Assembly (NCBI GenBank): GCA_008711295.1
Contig: VUYV01000291.1
Coordinates: forward strand, 53,158 to 117,157
Origin: Anarhynchus alexandrinus
Taxonomy: Eukaryota; Chordata; Aves; Charadriiformes; Charadriidae
Length of the DNA stretch: 64,000 nt
Reading direction: 5' to 3'
Under the pieces are notes generated by a model. The model saw only the letters and a list, made by a program, of their open reading frames with translations. It did no database searches and was not told where the DNA came from. A program made the position numbers and the translations under genes. Below, piece by piece: positions 47,901-57,358 of the stretch (within the stretch, counting starts at the first letter, position 1; each line of letters starts with the position of its first letter).

Positions 47901-50900
47901 AAGACCCTTTTTGGCCTGTTAGAAAGAAAAGGTAACGAAATGAACAGGTTGAGTTCACGTGCACATCGTGCGTAAAGGCAGAAATGGTTCTGGAAGGAAA
48001 GTACGTAACCTTGAATTTTTGTAAGGCATCATAATGCGTTAATCCGTGCATGGATTCTCCGTTCAGTTCCAGGATTTCATCACCTGTTTTTAAAGAGAAA
48101 TATTGCGCTACGTTACTATTGCTGTGTTGTGCAATAAGTTACGTGATACATACGTGTGCACAAAAGGAGTCTTGCAAACGCAATAACGGCTGCAGGTGTA
48201 AAAGTCATTTATGGCTCATTTCAGCTTCGCTTTAATCTGCCTTTAGGTATCATTTTTTTGGGAACTTGGAGTGGGAAAAGGGAGAGAAGAGGGATTTCCC
48301 ACCTTCTTGTAGCCTTCCATCAGCAGCAGCGGCTCCACCAGGAAAGATGGTTTTGACATAGATGCCTATTGGGCCATAAATGCTGTCTTTCCCTCCAACA
48401 ATACTGAAGCCCAAACCCTAATTTACGGAAGAAAAACAGTGTGTGTGAGACCCCATGTTCAGTTCTCATATTAGTTCATTTGCAGGTTCCTCTGCGTTAC
48501 ATACAGGGGCAGTACTAATCAACAAAGGAGTATAATCCATGAAAAAATCGTTAACCACAGACCAGTAGTAAAAGCAACTGAAAATTTCAGCAGAATGCCC
48601 TCATGATTTGACTTTTGTTTGCTTAAATCAATTAATTCACTACTATAAACCCACCGGAAGGTGTCTAAATTCTTTTTTTTTTCCCCTTGAACCAATAAGC
48701 AGCCTTCAGAGATTAATTTATCTGCTCTTCTCCTTAATTTCCTCTCCCATAAATGACACTGATAAAAAACACCATATAAGACCTTGGTATTACTACTATT
48801 TCAGACACACAGATGGAGATCTCATGGGGATATCTCTCTCTCACCCTCTACCAGAGTTAACGCATGTTATAAGTTTAAGCAACACCAATAGACCTCTGTA
48901 AGGAGATATTTCTCATCTACTTATTCTTTGCCCTTCTTCCCCTTAGATAAAAGACAAACACTACCTGCCACCCTTAGAAGGATGTTACAAGACTAATTCG
49001 CACCTCCGAAGCCCTTTAACATCACTCAAATGAAAAGTGAAAGTACTGTGCTGATGGCATCCTCATAGGCTCCCAAAATACAGACGACAAGTGATTATTT
49101 GGTAAATGATGATGATGGTACTTCACGGAATGATTTCTGAGAGTGATCTCACAGCTTAAACAGTTATAAATAAAATATTAAACATTTTAACATAAAAGGT
49201 TATTAATGAACAAATTTAGAACCTTATTCAACAAGTTCAAAGCTATGTGTTTATAGCTTCTGTAGTCTCTTTTTAAGCATCTTCAGTGACGTTACTTTAG
49301 TACATACAACTATCTTCCATCTTTCCCTAGACATTATTGTGATTTTTGCACGCGTTTATTGTTTTTTATTGAGGTCCTGTGTGATCCTGGTAGCTCTTAT
49401 TCTCCTTCTCAACAGAACTGTCTTTATGGGTCAACTCTGCCTTAAAGGAAGCTCCGAGGTTCCTGTGCTGGTGCAACTTGCATCACAGGGGCCATGATAA
49501 CTAATCACTCCTAGCAAAGCCTGGATGTGAACTGGCAACCCAGAGGCAGCAGCCTTAGCACCTGTATTCGCGTCTCTGCGCTTTGTGCATTACATTTGGG
49601 AAATGAAGTAAAACCCTATTTATGGTAAATCAACAGAGCCGTTCTCACCTTCCCTTGTCCTTTCATCAGTACGATGTTTGAGATTACTGAAGCCTGTGAG
49701 CCACAGGATGTGTGCACTAACTGTGCTGTACTTAGCGATCTAGATGGCCTTGAAATTGCCTGTAAACACACAAGAAAAAAAAAAAAAAGATAATTTTAAT
49801 GGAGAACCAGAAAATCTTGGACATACATTAGGACAACTTGTTTATTTCAAATTTTCCTCCTAATAACTGACGGTGCTAAAGGTTTAAAAATAATAATCAA
49901 TTCTCTCAATCAATTTGCACAGAACTGGTGACCACAGTGAGTAGTCTGGGCTTTTTATGCTAAACCAAACTTTTTCCGTTATGTAGTCAGGAGTTAGCGG
50001 CCTGAAGATACCTTGGGGTTGTTTTGGCTTTCTCTAAATGTTCAAGACTCCAACTCTGACGTCCTCCTCACTGAAATTGTCCTGCAGTGACTAAATTAGA
50101 CTGAAATGAGAATGTTGGCTCTTGAAGTAGCGATGGTGTAGAAAGATATATTTGTGCTCTCACTTGATTCTCTATGCCAAAATCCCACTTGTGGTCATTC
50201 GGGGTCCTAAACAAGTATTTTCATATTTGCCTCTAAGAACTGAACTAAGAAACAAGAAATTCTGACTCCTCCCCTCAAATTGCCACTAAGTAATTTCCTA
50301 TTGGGACATACAAAACCTGTCTTCGGCATTTCCTCAAAAATATGAATTGGCGGTCACAAAAGTTCCTCAGACCGCGAGCCACCTCGCACCGCCTCCGTTA
50401 AGCCACTGCACAGGGTTCCTCCTACAGCTGAGAAAGGTGAGGCCATCCTTTGTGTTTGATAACCAAGGCAAGCAATTTCTCAGCGCTTTTCCTCCCTCCA
50501 GTCCACACATAGTGGATTTCTTAACTTCAGCCTCTGAGATTTGGCGCATTTTAATGAACCTTTAATGAAATGTTTAATGAAAAACCTCCTATTTGAACAT
50601 GGAATCGGGTGTTACAAACTGATTTAAGCACTGACAAAATTCATTACCTAAAGCTAACTATACATGAAATTCAGCAGGGCCAGAGTTAATTTCACTTATT
50701 ACCAGTCCAAGAGAGTTCAACACTTTTTTTTAATGCAGGAAAGTGAAACTAACAGATGTTGAAGTGTGTGGAACATCAGCCAAAATTTCAACTTCTGCAT
50801 ATGCAAGAAAATAAGTCTCGATTTTGACATGAAAACAGGATTATTTTTTTCAACAGGGGATTAGGAACATGATTAAGAGAGGAATGTCTATTCAATACCA

Positions 50901-52240
50901 AAATCGTAGCCTCCAAAAAGTACACCTCTGCCAGATCAGGGTGATAGCTTATTCCACTGTGGGTCTTCTGAACCTGAAATCGGAAGTTTTCAAATTTCTT
51001 TTGCTTCTGTGTGAGGGGGTGTACTTTGTATTTCTGCGCGTGGTGGGTAATGATACCCAAAACCAGGATGCCACCGAGGAGGCTCTGCCGATGAGCAGCA
51101 TCTGCCCACGCAGGACCTTCGAGGAGGAGGAAGCCCGGCAAATCCTTGAGGGTCTGTCTGTGCATGGGTGTTGTTTGGTTGGGGTTTGTGCTCCAGTTTT
51201 CCACCTCCTCGCCTCCGTTAGAGCCCTAGGTCAGGCTGTGGTGCCCCCAGGGTGAGGGACGGGCCAGGAAAAGGCAGGGGAGCAGCGGCGAGTCCCCCAG
51301 CCAGCCCTCAGGCAGGGTTGGGAGGTGGCAGCTGAGCGTGAGGAGCTTCATCTCCACCTCCACACTGCAGGCTTGGGGACCTTCGGCCATAAATACCCAC
51401 ACCCTCTCTACCCTGCCCAACCTCCACTCTCCCAGCCTGTGGCGAATCACTTGGAATCCACCTGGAGAGCGAGAGACTGTTGGTCTAGAGCCTACGTTGA
51501 CGGGGTTGTTTAAATATGTCGGAGTCACTGTGGGGCAGAAAGGGGGCTGCCTCGCACCACTGGGGGCAGCGGCTGCCAGCCATGAGGCGAGTCCGTACCT
51601 GCTTGTGGCCACGGCTGGGGCCAACGGAGGTGACTCGGGAGGCTTGCGGCGGCGGGGCCCAAAGCTCAGGCTGGGGTTTTATCGGCCATGTGCACAGAGC
51701 GTCTCCACGGCCATCGGCAGGGAGACGCCCGGGAAAGGGCCTCTTCAGCGGTGAGCTCTGAGGAGGCTCCGGGTGGTTACCAAGGGTGGTGCGAACCGCA
51801 CAGGGGGGATTTACGCACACTGTAAAACCTGCTGGGGCAACGGGAGGGAGAAGCTGCTGAAGAAATGGGGTTTTGCTGGCACAGAGCCTTTCCCGCTCTC
51901 CTACTCCTCCTGGAGTAGGGATGGGGTTAAAGAGCGGAGGAAGCAGGCGTGCGCCATCTTCCCTGACAGGGCCCGCAAGGAAGGTAGGTTTTGGCGGGAA
52001 AGGGACTACCAAGGTCATTGAGGGATTCTTAATGGAAATGGTTTTGTCTGTTGGTTTGTTTGGTTTTTTTTTTCAGGTGATTTCCTGTAGCACTTACCGG
52101 GGTTCTCCCTCCGGAGCAGTCCAGCTGTTGGGAAAGAGATTTGCGGCTGGTGTGGAGAGCGTGGGGCTGCCGGTCTCTGAAGGGTACGGCTTTCCGGGGC
52201 GCCGCGGCGTCCATCTCCCCTACCCAGTACGGGTTTACAC
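32712..52240 (-). CDS. IL16: IL16, pro-interleukin-16 (5' end open)
   Basis: PDZ scaffold protein; in mammals caspase-3 frees the C-terminal part, which is secreted as a CD4-binding chemoattractant, while the N-terminal part acts in the nucleus. Exons on the minus strand, 5' to 3': 52098-52240, 49649-49759, 48303-48417, 48010-48083, 47702-47915, 46364-46481, 45028-45160, 44082-44169, 42431-42906, 39828-39966, 37532-38627, 36836-37019, 35142-35243, 34180-34432, 33164-33289, 32712-32905. All borders are GT-AG and phases join over about 1188 codons; human pro-IL-16 has 1332 residues. The missing part is the N-terminus. Four PDZ domains are visible: GLGFSIVGG (48.4 kb), [17 protein letters not shown] (46.4 kb), GLGFSLAGG (35.2 kb) and GLGFSLEGG (33.2 kb). 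Between PDZ2 and PDZ3 lies a long Ser-rich region with [20 protein letters not shown], an SH3-ligand-like site. The mammalian caspase motif is not kept and the CD4-contact motif is altered. Confidence 0.96.
33164..33289 (-). CDS. IL16: IL16 coding exon 15 (PDZ4 start)
   Basis: [20 protein letters not shown] then [20 protein letters not shown]. The GLGF loop of the cytokine PDZ domain is intact. Confidence 0.96.
34180..34432 (-). CDS. IL16: IL16 coding exon 14 (PDZ3 end, linker)
   Basis: [20 protein letters not shown] then [20 protein letters not shown] and [12 protein letters not shown], followed by [15 protein letters not shown]. This linker is where mammalian IL-16 has its SSTD caspase-3 site; here the fourth position is Ser. 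Confidence 0.95.
35142..35243 (-). CDS. IL16: IL16 coding exon 13 (PDZ3 start)
   Basis: 34 whole codons: [20 protein letters not shown] then [14 protein letters not shown]. Carries the GLGF loop of PDZ3. Confidence 0.96.
36836..37019 (-). CDS. IL16: IL16 coding exon 12
   Basis: [20 protein letters not shown], then [20 protein letters not shown] and SLDEATLK, the helical segment before PDZ3. Confidence 0.95.
37532..38627 (-). CDS. IL16: IL16 coding exon 11 (large linker exon)
   Basis: 1096 bases. Conserved blocks: [78 protein letters not shown], and [20 protein letters not shown]. Ends LDTGFSL before GTAAGA. Ser-rich and largely disordered; holds the SH3-ligand-like PVAPKPAW. Confidence 0.95.
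39335..39420 (-). mobile_element. Possible old CR1 remnant
   Basis: TTTAGGTTGGAAGAGACCTC and the following bases resemble a decayed minus-oriented CR1 tail. Short and diverged. Confidence 0.5.
39558..39649. repeat. Perfect 34-bp inverted repeat, 24-base spacer
   Basis: Left arm 39558-39591 (GGAAACTATATCAAAAGCAG ...) is the exact reverse complement of the right arm 39616-39649 (... CTGCTTTTGATATAGTTTCC). The spacer is 39592-39615. It lies in the IL16 intron between exons 10 and 11. Transcribed from either strand it would fold into a long hairpin without mismatches. Confidence 0.97.
39828..39966 (-). CDS. IL16: IL16 coding exon 10, tandem acceptor
   Basis: [20 protein letters not shown] then [20 protein letters not shown]. 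The acceptor reads CAGCAG, so use of the upstream AG would add one Gln. Poorly conserved linker, supported mainly by splice sites and phase. Confidence 0.85.
42431..42906 (-). CDS. IL16: IL16 coding exon 9
   Basis: [20 protein letters not shown] at the start, RSSSDSSYN in the middle, and [20 protein letters not shown] near the end, a proline-rich SH3-ligand-like motif. Disordered linker. Confidence 0.94.
42945..43346 (-). mobile_element. CR1 LINE 3' fragment, about 400 bp
   Basis: Minus-oriented, from AGAATCATAGAATGG to CAGCCTCTCCTC, next to a TATATATGCATGCATG-type AT-rich stretch. In the IL16 intron upstream of exon 9, only about 40 bases from its acceptor. Confidence 0.95.
44082..44169 (-). 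CDS. IL16: IL16 coding exon 8
   Basis: [20 protein letters not shown] then KERHQWSTE, a conserved helix after PDZ2. Donor GAAG/GTAAGG. Confidence 0.96.
45028..45160 (-). CDS. IL16: IL16 coding exon 7 (PDZ2 end)
   Basis: [20 protein letters not shown] then [20 protein letters not shown]. Donor CAG/GTACTG. Confidence 0.96.
46364..46481 (-). CDS. IL16: IL16 coding exon 6 (PDZ2 core)
   Basis: [20 protein letters not shown] then [17 protein letters not shown], nearly identical to the human protein as I recall it. Joins exon 5 directly as KKEPGVGLG. Confidence 0.96.
46797..46932 (+). mobile_element. CR1 3' tail fragment
   Basis: GTGTTCAAGGCCAGGCTGGA through CCTATGATTCTATGATG. Antisense to IL16, in the intron between exons 5 and 6. 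Confidence 0.93.
47702..47915 (-). CDS. IL16: IL16 coding exon 5 (PDZ1 end, PDZ2 start)
   Basis: Starts [14 protein letters not shown], then a Ser-rich linker with [15 protein letters not shown], and ends [12 protein letters not shown], the first strand of PDZ2. Donor G/GTAAGT. Confidence 0.93.
48010..48083 (-). CDS. IL16: IL16 coding exon 4 (PDZ1)
   Basis: [20 protein letters not shown] then QKFK. The donor AAG/GTTACG is weak. Mammalian proteins have an extra Gln at this junction (KFKQAKKG); here the join reads KFKAKKG. Confidence 0.92.
48303..48417 (-). CDS. IL16: IL16 coding exon 3 (PDZ1 core)
   Basis: [20 protein letters not shown] followed by [18 protein letters not shown]. Holds the carboxylate-binding GLGF loop of PDZ1. 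Confidence 0.96.
49649..49759 (-). CDS. IL16: IL16 coding exon 2 (PDZ1 start)
   Basis: 37 whole codons including [14 protein letters not shown] and [15 protein letters not shown], the first strand of PDZ1. Donor AAG/GTGAGA. Confidence 0.94.
51050..52020. promoter_or_regulatory. GC-rich island within IL16, promoter-like
   Basis: A GC-rich block in the intron just 3' of the IL16 exon at 52098-52240, out of keeping with the AT-rich introns around it. It contains a YY1-type AAGATGGCGC on the minus strand (51951-51960) and an E2F-type TTTGGCGGGAAA on the plus strand (51990-52001). Long open frames occur on both strands, as expected from GC-rich DNA. It could start an IL16 isoform without the exon at 52098-52240, or a plus-strand antisense RNA. 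Confidence 0.4.
52098..52240 (-). CDS. IL16: IL16 coding exon 1 of those supported
   Basis: Starts with two bases of a split codon, then [10 protein letters not shown] and later [20 protein letters not shown], matching the [11 protein letters not shown] stretch of mammalian pro-IL-16. Donor CCG/GTAAGT. At least one more coding exon must lie upstream. Confidence 0.9.
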
Positions 52241-52784
52241 CTGCCGGACGGGGGAGAGGGGCTGGGTTATTTCTCAAGCAGTGGACATGTCTGCACATTC
52301 ATTTTATCAGGTAAATGTTACTTAGAATTGTTTTTTTTTCTCTTGTAAATCTCTCCGTGAAAGGAGTGATCTTCTCAATCCTCGCCGTGGGGGTAACCGT
52401 TAACATTACTTATACTGAAAAGCAAACATTCCCTACCAAAAGAGCATTGGCTAATTTAGAATATACCTTAAAAAACATAAAATGGAATGCTTACGCACAA
52501 AACCCCTGACTGTGAGGTGTTGTGAATATAAAAGCTGAAGCATCAGCAATCCTTGGCTGAGGATCCCAGACTAAATTTGCCCAATAGCTGCAGTTTCTTT
52601 CAACACTGCAGTATCATCACACGACGAAGTGCTGTGCTGTGCGCTCCCTGAATGTTACAAGAGGAAAGATTACTTCTTTGCAACTTACTGGTGGAGTTAC
52701 TGCGGGTCCTTTGACATGCAGCTTTACTGTGCAGAAAACCATTTTGTATTTCCAAAGGCCTTTCCTTACAGGTTGGCATCTCCT

Positions 52785-52801
52785 AAAAAAAAAAAAAAAA
52801 N
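52785..52801. repeat. Poly(A) tract with one unresolved base
   Basis: Sixteen A followed by N at 52801: a homopolymer of uncertain length upstream of the first supported IL16 exon. Confidence 0.85.
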
Positions 52802-54529
52802 AAACACCAAAACGCAAAGATAAAAAAACCCAAACTAGCCCTATGCAAGAAATTCTGGAAAGTGATCTAAACTTAAAAATAAAATTTGTCCTAATTTGAC
52901 TTGCACAAATTTCAGCCTGAATCAAAAAAACATGGAGCAAAATTAATTATTTAAAATAAACAGGATGATAAAGCAGAATAAAAAGCTCAAATTTTTGTTA
53001 TAAATGTGATTATAACTTGCCAAAATAATAAGATAGAAATAAGTTCTGGTCTTTAGTCAAAATGGACAGAAAATTAATTGGACACCCCCAGTTGGGTGTC
53101 AATTATTATCAATTTGTTTTGATGTATGGGTGGACTGTAGCAACGCTTGTCTAATTTCTGGAGATAACGGATGCTTTTGGGTATTCAGTTTCCACCACAT
53201 TAGAAGGGTTTTATCTTCAAAAGGAAAATCTTTAGGCACAGCTTTGCAATGGTGGATAGGTGTCTAACTTCTGCTGATTTCAGAGCATGGTTTCTAGTGG
53301 AAATACAATCCGGGTGTTTAAAAACCTTTGAGGACTAGGCTTTAGTGTTTTCCAAAAATTCAGCCTCTTCTCCTTGGAAACTTTTGGTTGCTTTTGAAGA
53401 TACGGCCACTAATTCTAGCATTTAAAGACCTGTAGATAAAACATTCAGCGTGAACAGCGTTAGAACAGTTTGAAAATAAATAAATGATCACATCTGAGTA
53501 ACAGCTGACGTTAGGAATAATTTCTGGATGTGTATCGTTCCTGAAAGTCCTGCTTCTGTTGTGACACAAGGAATGCCATTGAACCTGAGGGAGTCATAGT
53601 TAAAGGAAGAATATTACTAAATACAGACAGCTTATGGAAACTGCTTGAAATACAGTAAAATTACAAATATAAAAGGGTGTCGCTCAGTGATATTCTGTGG
53701 GGGCTAAGAAGGCTAAAAGAGCAGCATCAGAGCAGGATCTGTATGTTCTAATCTGTCTGGAACCAACCAAGACAAACATTCTTCTGGAAGCCTGATTTTA
53801 GTAGTGCTGTTAGGAGATACCTTAAGAACCAAGGAATGATAATTTTCCTCTTCGACAGCAGGTGGAGGCATTGCCAAGTAGTAAAATCCTGCTAGGGCTT
53901 TCCAGTCCCGTTCCCCGAGGGAACTCGTCGGAATAAGAAATGCAGACAAGAGCCTTAAAGAGGCATTTTGAAAATGATTTTGCAGTGTTCCTCTAACCAA
54001 GCGAGCCAGCTTGAAAAGCTTTTGCTATTAACTCTCAATTAATTTGGTGCAGGCTGGTCTTTAGATGCTCAGTTGACCTGGCTGCCTCTTGGGTGGTACT
54101 ATGCTACAAATATTTAATGTAGGTCATCTCTGGCCACTTAGGCATTTAAAGGAGAGAAAATAAACAAAAATGTTGGCAGAATCTAGCAGACATCTGGGTG
54201 AGACAGTTCACTGCCATCCTAGAAAGAGGCACACTGTACTGGGACCTGACAGCAGCTCCAGTCAGGGGTGTTTTCTCAGTCTAGGGTTGTATCAGAGTTT
54301 TCTGCATGACCCTATTGCAGATAACAAGTAGAAACCGCCTTTTTTCCTTGAATATGAAGATCTGAAGCCTGCAACAAATCTCTGGCAGAGATCTATTGTT
54401 TTGAAAGTGGTAAATGTGTGGTAGGGGACTAACTCTATCTAGTCATCATTCTTGAGCTTCCTCCAGAGTTTGCAAATGAAAAGCCTTTAATGCTATATAG
54501 TTTGGGGTGGGGATGAGAGGATAAGAAGC

Positions 54530-55078
54530 CTGAGACTTCCCTTCTCCAGCCTGAACAGCCCCAACTCTCTTAACCTGTCTTCCTAGGAGAGGTGCCTCCA
54601 ACCCTCTGATCATCTTCATGGTCTTTCTCTGGACTCGCTCTAACAGGTCCTTGTCATTCTTATGTTGGGGACTCCAGAGCTGGATGCAGTACTCCAGGTG
54701 GGGTCTCACGAGAGTGGAGTAGAGGGGCAGAATCTCCTCCCTCGCCCTGCTGGCTATGCTTCTTTCGATGCAGCCCAGGATGTGGTTGGCTTTCTGGGCT
54801 GTGAGAGCACACAGCTGGCTCATGTTTAGCTTCTCATCAACCAAGACCCCCAAGTCCTTCTCCTCAGGCCTGCTCTTCATTCTCCACCCAGCCTGTATTT
54901 GTGCTTGGGAGCGCCCCCACCCAGGTGCAGGACCCTGCGCTTGGCCTTGTTGAACTTCATGGGGTTCACACAGGCCCACCTCTCCAGCCTGTCCAGGTCC
55001 CCTTGGACGGCATCCCTCCCCTCCAGCGTGTCAACTGCAGCACATTGCTTGGTGTCATCGGCAAACTTAGGGATGTAA
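54530..55078 (-). mobile_element. CR1 LINE internal fragment
   Basis: Part of the RT ORF in minus orientation with motifs [34 protein letters not shown] and LLERVQRK. It lacks the usual 3' tail, so it is an older, doubly truncated copy. Confidence 0.92.
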
Positions 55079-55410
55079 GAGATCTTCCCTTAAATCTTAA
55101 ATCACCTCTGCCTTTGCTCAACTTCCAAATGGAAAATTAACATTGCCAGGCTGTGTGTTTCTAAAAAGAGGGGTTGTGCAGCCCTTGCTAGAATTTCCCA
55201 GGGCCTTGGCCTCCCCATAGCCTCTGTTTATCTGGGAAAAAGCTATGCTGAAAGTCACCAGAGTCTGACCACAAGAGGTTTGGGGTTTTGTCAGGAAGCA
55301 CAAAACCATGTTCTTCAAACGTCTGATGCACGAATTCCCCCTTCTCTCTCAAGCAAATGTTCTCAGATCACCCCACTGTTGTGGGAGGGGACCACAACTT
55401 TCATGCTTAC

Positions 55411-55543
55411 TTTGCTAGCCATCATGATGTTCAGCAGCTGTGTTGTTGGGTGAATGAGAGGTTCAGCCTCTTTGCTGGACAGATCTTTAAGTGATTGTCC
55501 ATTTAGCGTTAACGGTTCATCCCTTGGGCTCAGACGACCATCC
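55411..55543 (-). CDS. Probable PDZ half-exon of an extended IL16
   Basis: 133 bases with a pyrimidine-AAG acceptor and AAA/GTAAGC donor, phase 2 in and 0 out. It reads DGRLSPRDEPLTLNGQSLKD then LSSKEAEPLIHPTTQLLNIM and MASK, the second half of a PDZ domain (DGRL.. DE.L..NG.SL, helix 2 and last strand). Exon 45028-45160 of IL16 PDZ2 has the same length and the same phases. The usual Gly before Asp-Glu is Arg here and a Pro follows Glu, so the domain may be degenerate. I could not find the first half. It could be part of a long IL16 isoform or a remnant. Confidence 0.5.
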
Positions 55544-56248
55544 CTTAAAAACAGAAAATAGGAACATGCTTGCACATCACTTTACAAAGAACAATATGGC
55601 ACTATTGTGCTACGTGTCTCGCTAACTGAGGAGTCAGCTATAGTCCTCCCTTTGCTTTGAACAGAGCTGCCAGGAGATGTCTTGGTGCGTGATGCACCCC
55701 ATCCCCTGCTAGGATTTTCTCCTGTTGCTGCTTTCTTCTGCTCAGTCCTGGTGATGAGCGGCTGCCTTTCCACATACAGCTTACACCCAGGCTGAGGTGA
55801 CAGCACAGAATAGCGCAAGCCAGGCAAAATATCACTCTCTCACTCTCTTGCATTTGCAAGTTCATCAGAGACTGTACGCTTTAGTCCCTTTCGGGAACTT
55901 TGGCTCACGTTGCTTTCTGGTGGTCTTGCCAGACTGGCGACATCCGCCATTGCCCTTTAATAGGGCAACTAGGAAAACACCGTTTGAAAACTTGATGTTA
56001 TGTACAATCTTTCATTCTTCCATGTTCTATTTCTTAGTGTAATTGAGAAGCCCTAAATTGTCACAGGTTTATCTTTCTTGAATTTTGACCTGTCTCTCCA
56101 GCTGGAAGAAATTGTAAGAAATTATTCCTAAACACCACTGACTTTCTCTGAAGCTTCAAGGCGTAGCTCGTCGCAGGAAGCTGGTCATGCAAAATCCGCG
56201 CGGACAAATGGCTCCCTAATAAGCTTGCCGACCCCGTGTGTACCGTAC

Positions 56249-56368
56249 CTGTTCGCTGCGCCTCCAGCAGGCGCCTGGCTGCCTGCGAACCCTTTCCAGA
56301 GAGACGCGCAGTTGGGACTCCTGGAGAGCTTGATTCCTGAGCCTCTGCCCATTGCTGTTGCACACAGC
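56249..56368 (-). CDS. Candidate upstream exon (weak)
   Basis: Open 120-base stretch with CAG acceptor and CAG/GTACGG donor, phase 1 in and 1 out, reading CVQQQWAEAQESSSPGVPTA and QAARRLLEAQRT. No family match. The phases fit between the candidate at 57249 and a PDZ first-half exon. Chance is a real alternative. Confidence 0.25.
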
Positions 56369-57248
56369 CTGCAGACGCAGCTGTCCTGGTTCAGAAGATG
56401 AAAGGTTGCATGAACAAAAACGTACCGAGGATGTTAAAAGTTACTTACGGTTGTCCTGAGCCTTTTTAAGAAACGCAGAAAATGTCCTTGTTCTTAGAAG
56501 CAGATCGCCTCCGAGTCGAACAGGAACGGGCCTTTAACATGGTGCAGTATAAAAGAATAATTGCATTATAGAGTCAGTGTTTAAAAGAAGTTGTTTTCCT
56601 TTGGACTTCAGTGGCTTCTGGCTACAAGAGGGAAGTATTAGAATAGAGTGCCCCTTTACACAGAGGGGAAGAGAGCAGATAATAGACTTTTCATAGCGAC
56701 TGGCTAAATTTTGACTATGCTAACTGTTATAAGGAAAGACAGGGAGGAAAATAAACTTATGCCAGAAGAGGAAATACTCTGGAAAACAGAAGAGGGCTGA
56801 ATGGAAAATAAGCGTATACAAAACACTGGAAGCTCCACCCCTGCTGCTCACTTGTCGAGGGGGGGCAGGGGAGCAGAGAGGACTGCAGCAGTGGAAGATT
56901 CTTTGTCCACTCCAGACTGGTTGAGGCTGCTGTAGTCTGCGTGTTGCATCTGGAGGACTAATTGTAAGCACATTTTTAATCCAGTTATGAATCATTAACA
57001 TATGGCCATGCAGAAAGAGTATGGTGTCTTAAATCAGATGAGTAAGTAAAGCAAAGAATGGATTGACTAAGCACATGAAGGACAACACATTTGTCTAGGA
57101 AATACACTCCTGCAGCACAAATGCATGGACACTTAAAAATTCTAAAGAGACAAGGAAAGCTGGAAAGTTAGCGCACAGTTTCTTTCCTATTTGTTCAATA
57201 CATCTCCTAATTTAGGTATTCACTCCTTCTGCTCCCAGCTGAACCCAC

Positions 57249-57358
57249 CTCCTCTGCCCTCGCCAGCCTCTCCATACTCCACATAGTGAAGAGGGCTCTC
57301 AGTGTATCCCGGGTCCAGGCTTGTTCCCGAGAGATTTGTGTGACTGAGGTATAGATTT
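57249..57358 (-). CDS. Candidate upstream exon (weak)
   Basis: 110-base open stretch after a CCTCCCCTTCAG acceptor and before GAG/GTGGGT, reading NLYLSHTNLSGTSLDPGYTE then SPLHYVEYGEAGEGRG. Composition and splice sites look coding, but there is no family match. It would be an N-terminal exon of extended IL16 or of an unrelated minus-strand transcript. Confidence 0.3.

Noticed and set aside
51485..52018. Long open frames on both strands in the GC-rich block (up to 177 codons)
   Set aside because: Stops are rare in GC-rich DNA; frames overlap on both strands, are proline/arginine-rich and show no domain.
52794..52940. Minus-strand frame with FKFRSLSRIS, resembling the N-terminus of mammalian pro-IL-16
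   Set aside because: Only a few residues match, the frame runs through an A-tract and an N, and no start codon or splice sites fit. Judged chance similarity.
54446..54979. 177-codon minus-strand open frame
   Set aside because: It is the reverse-transcriptase end of a truncated CR1 element, not a host gene.
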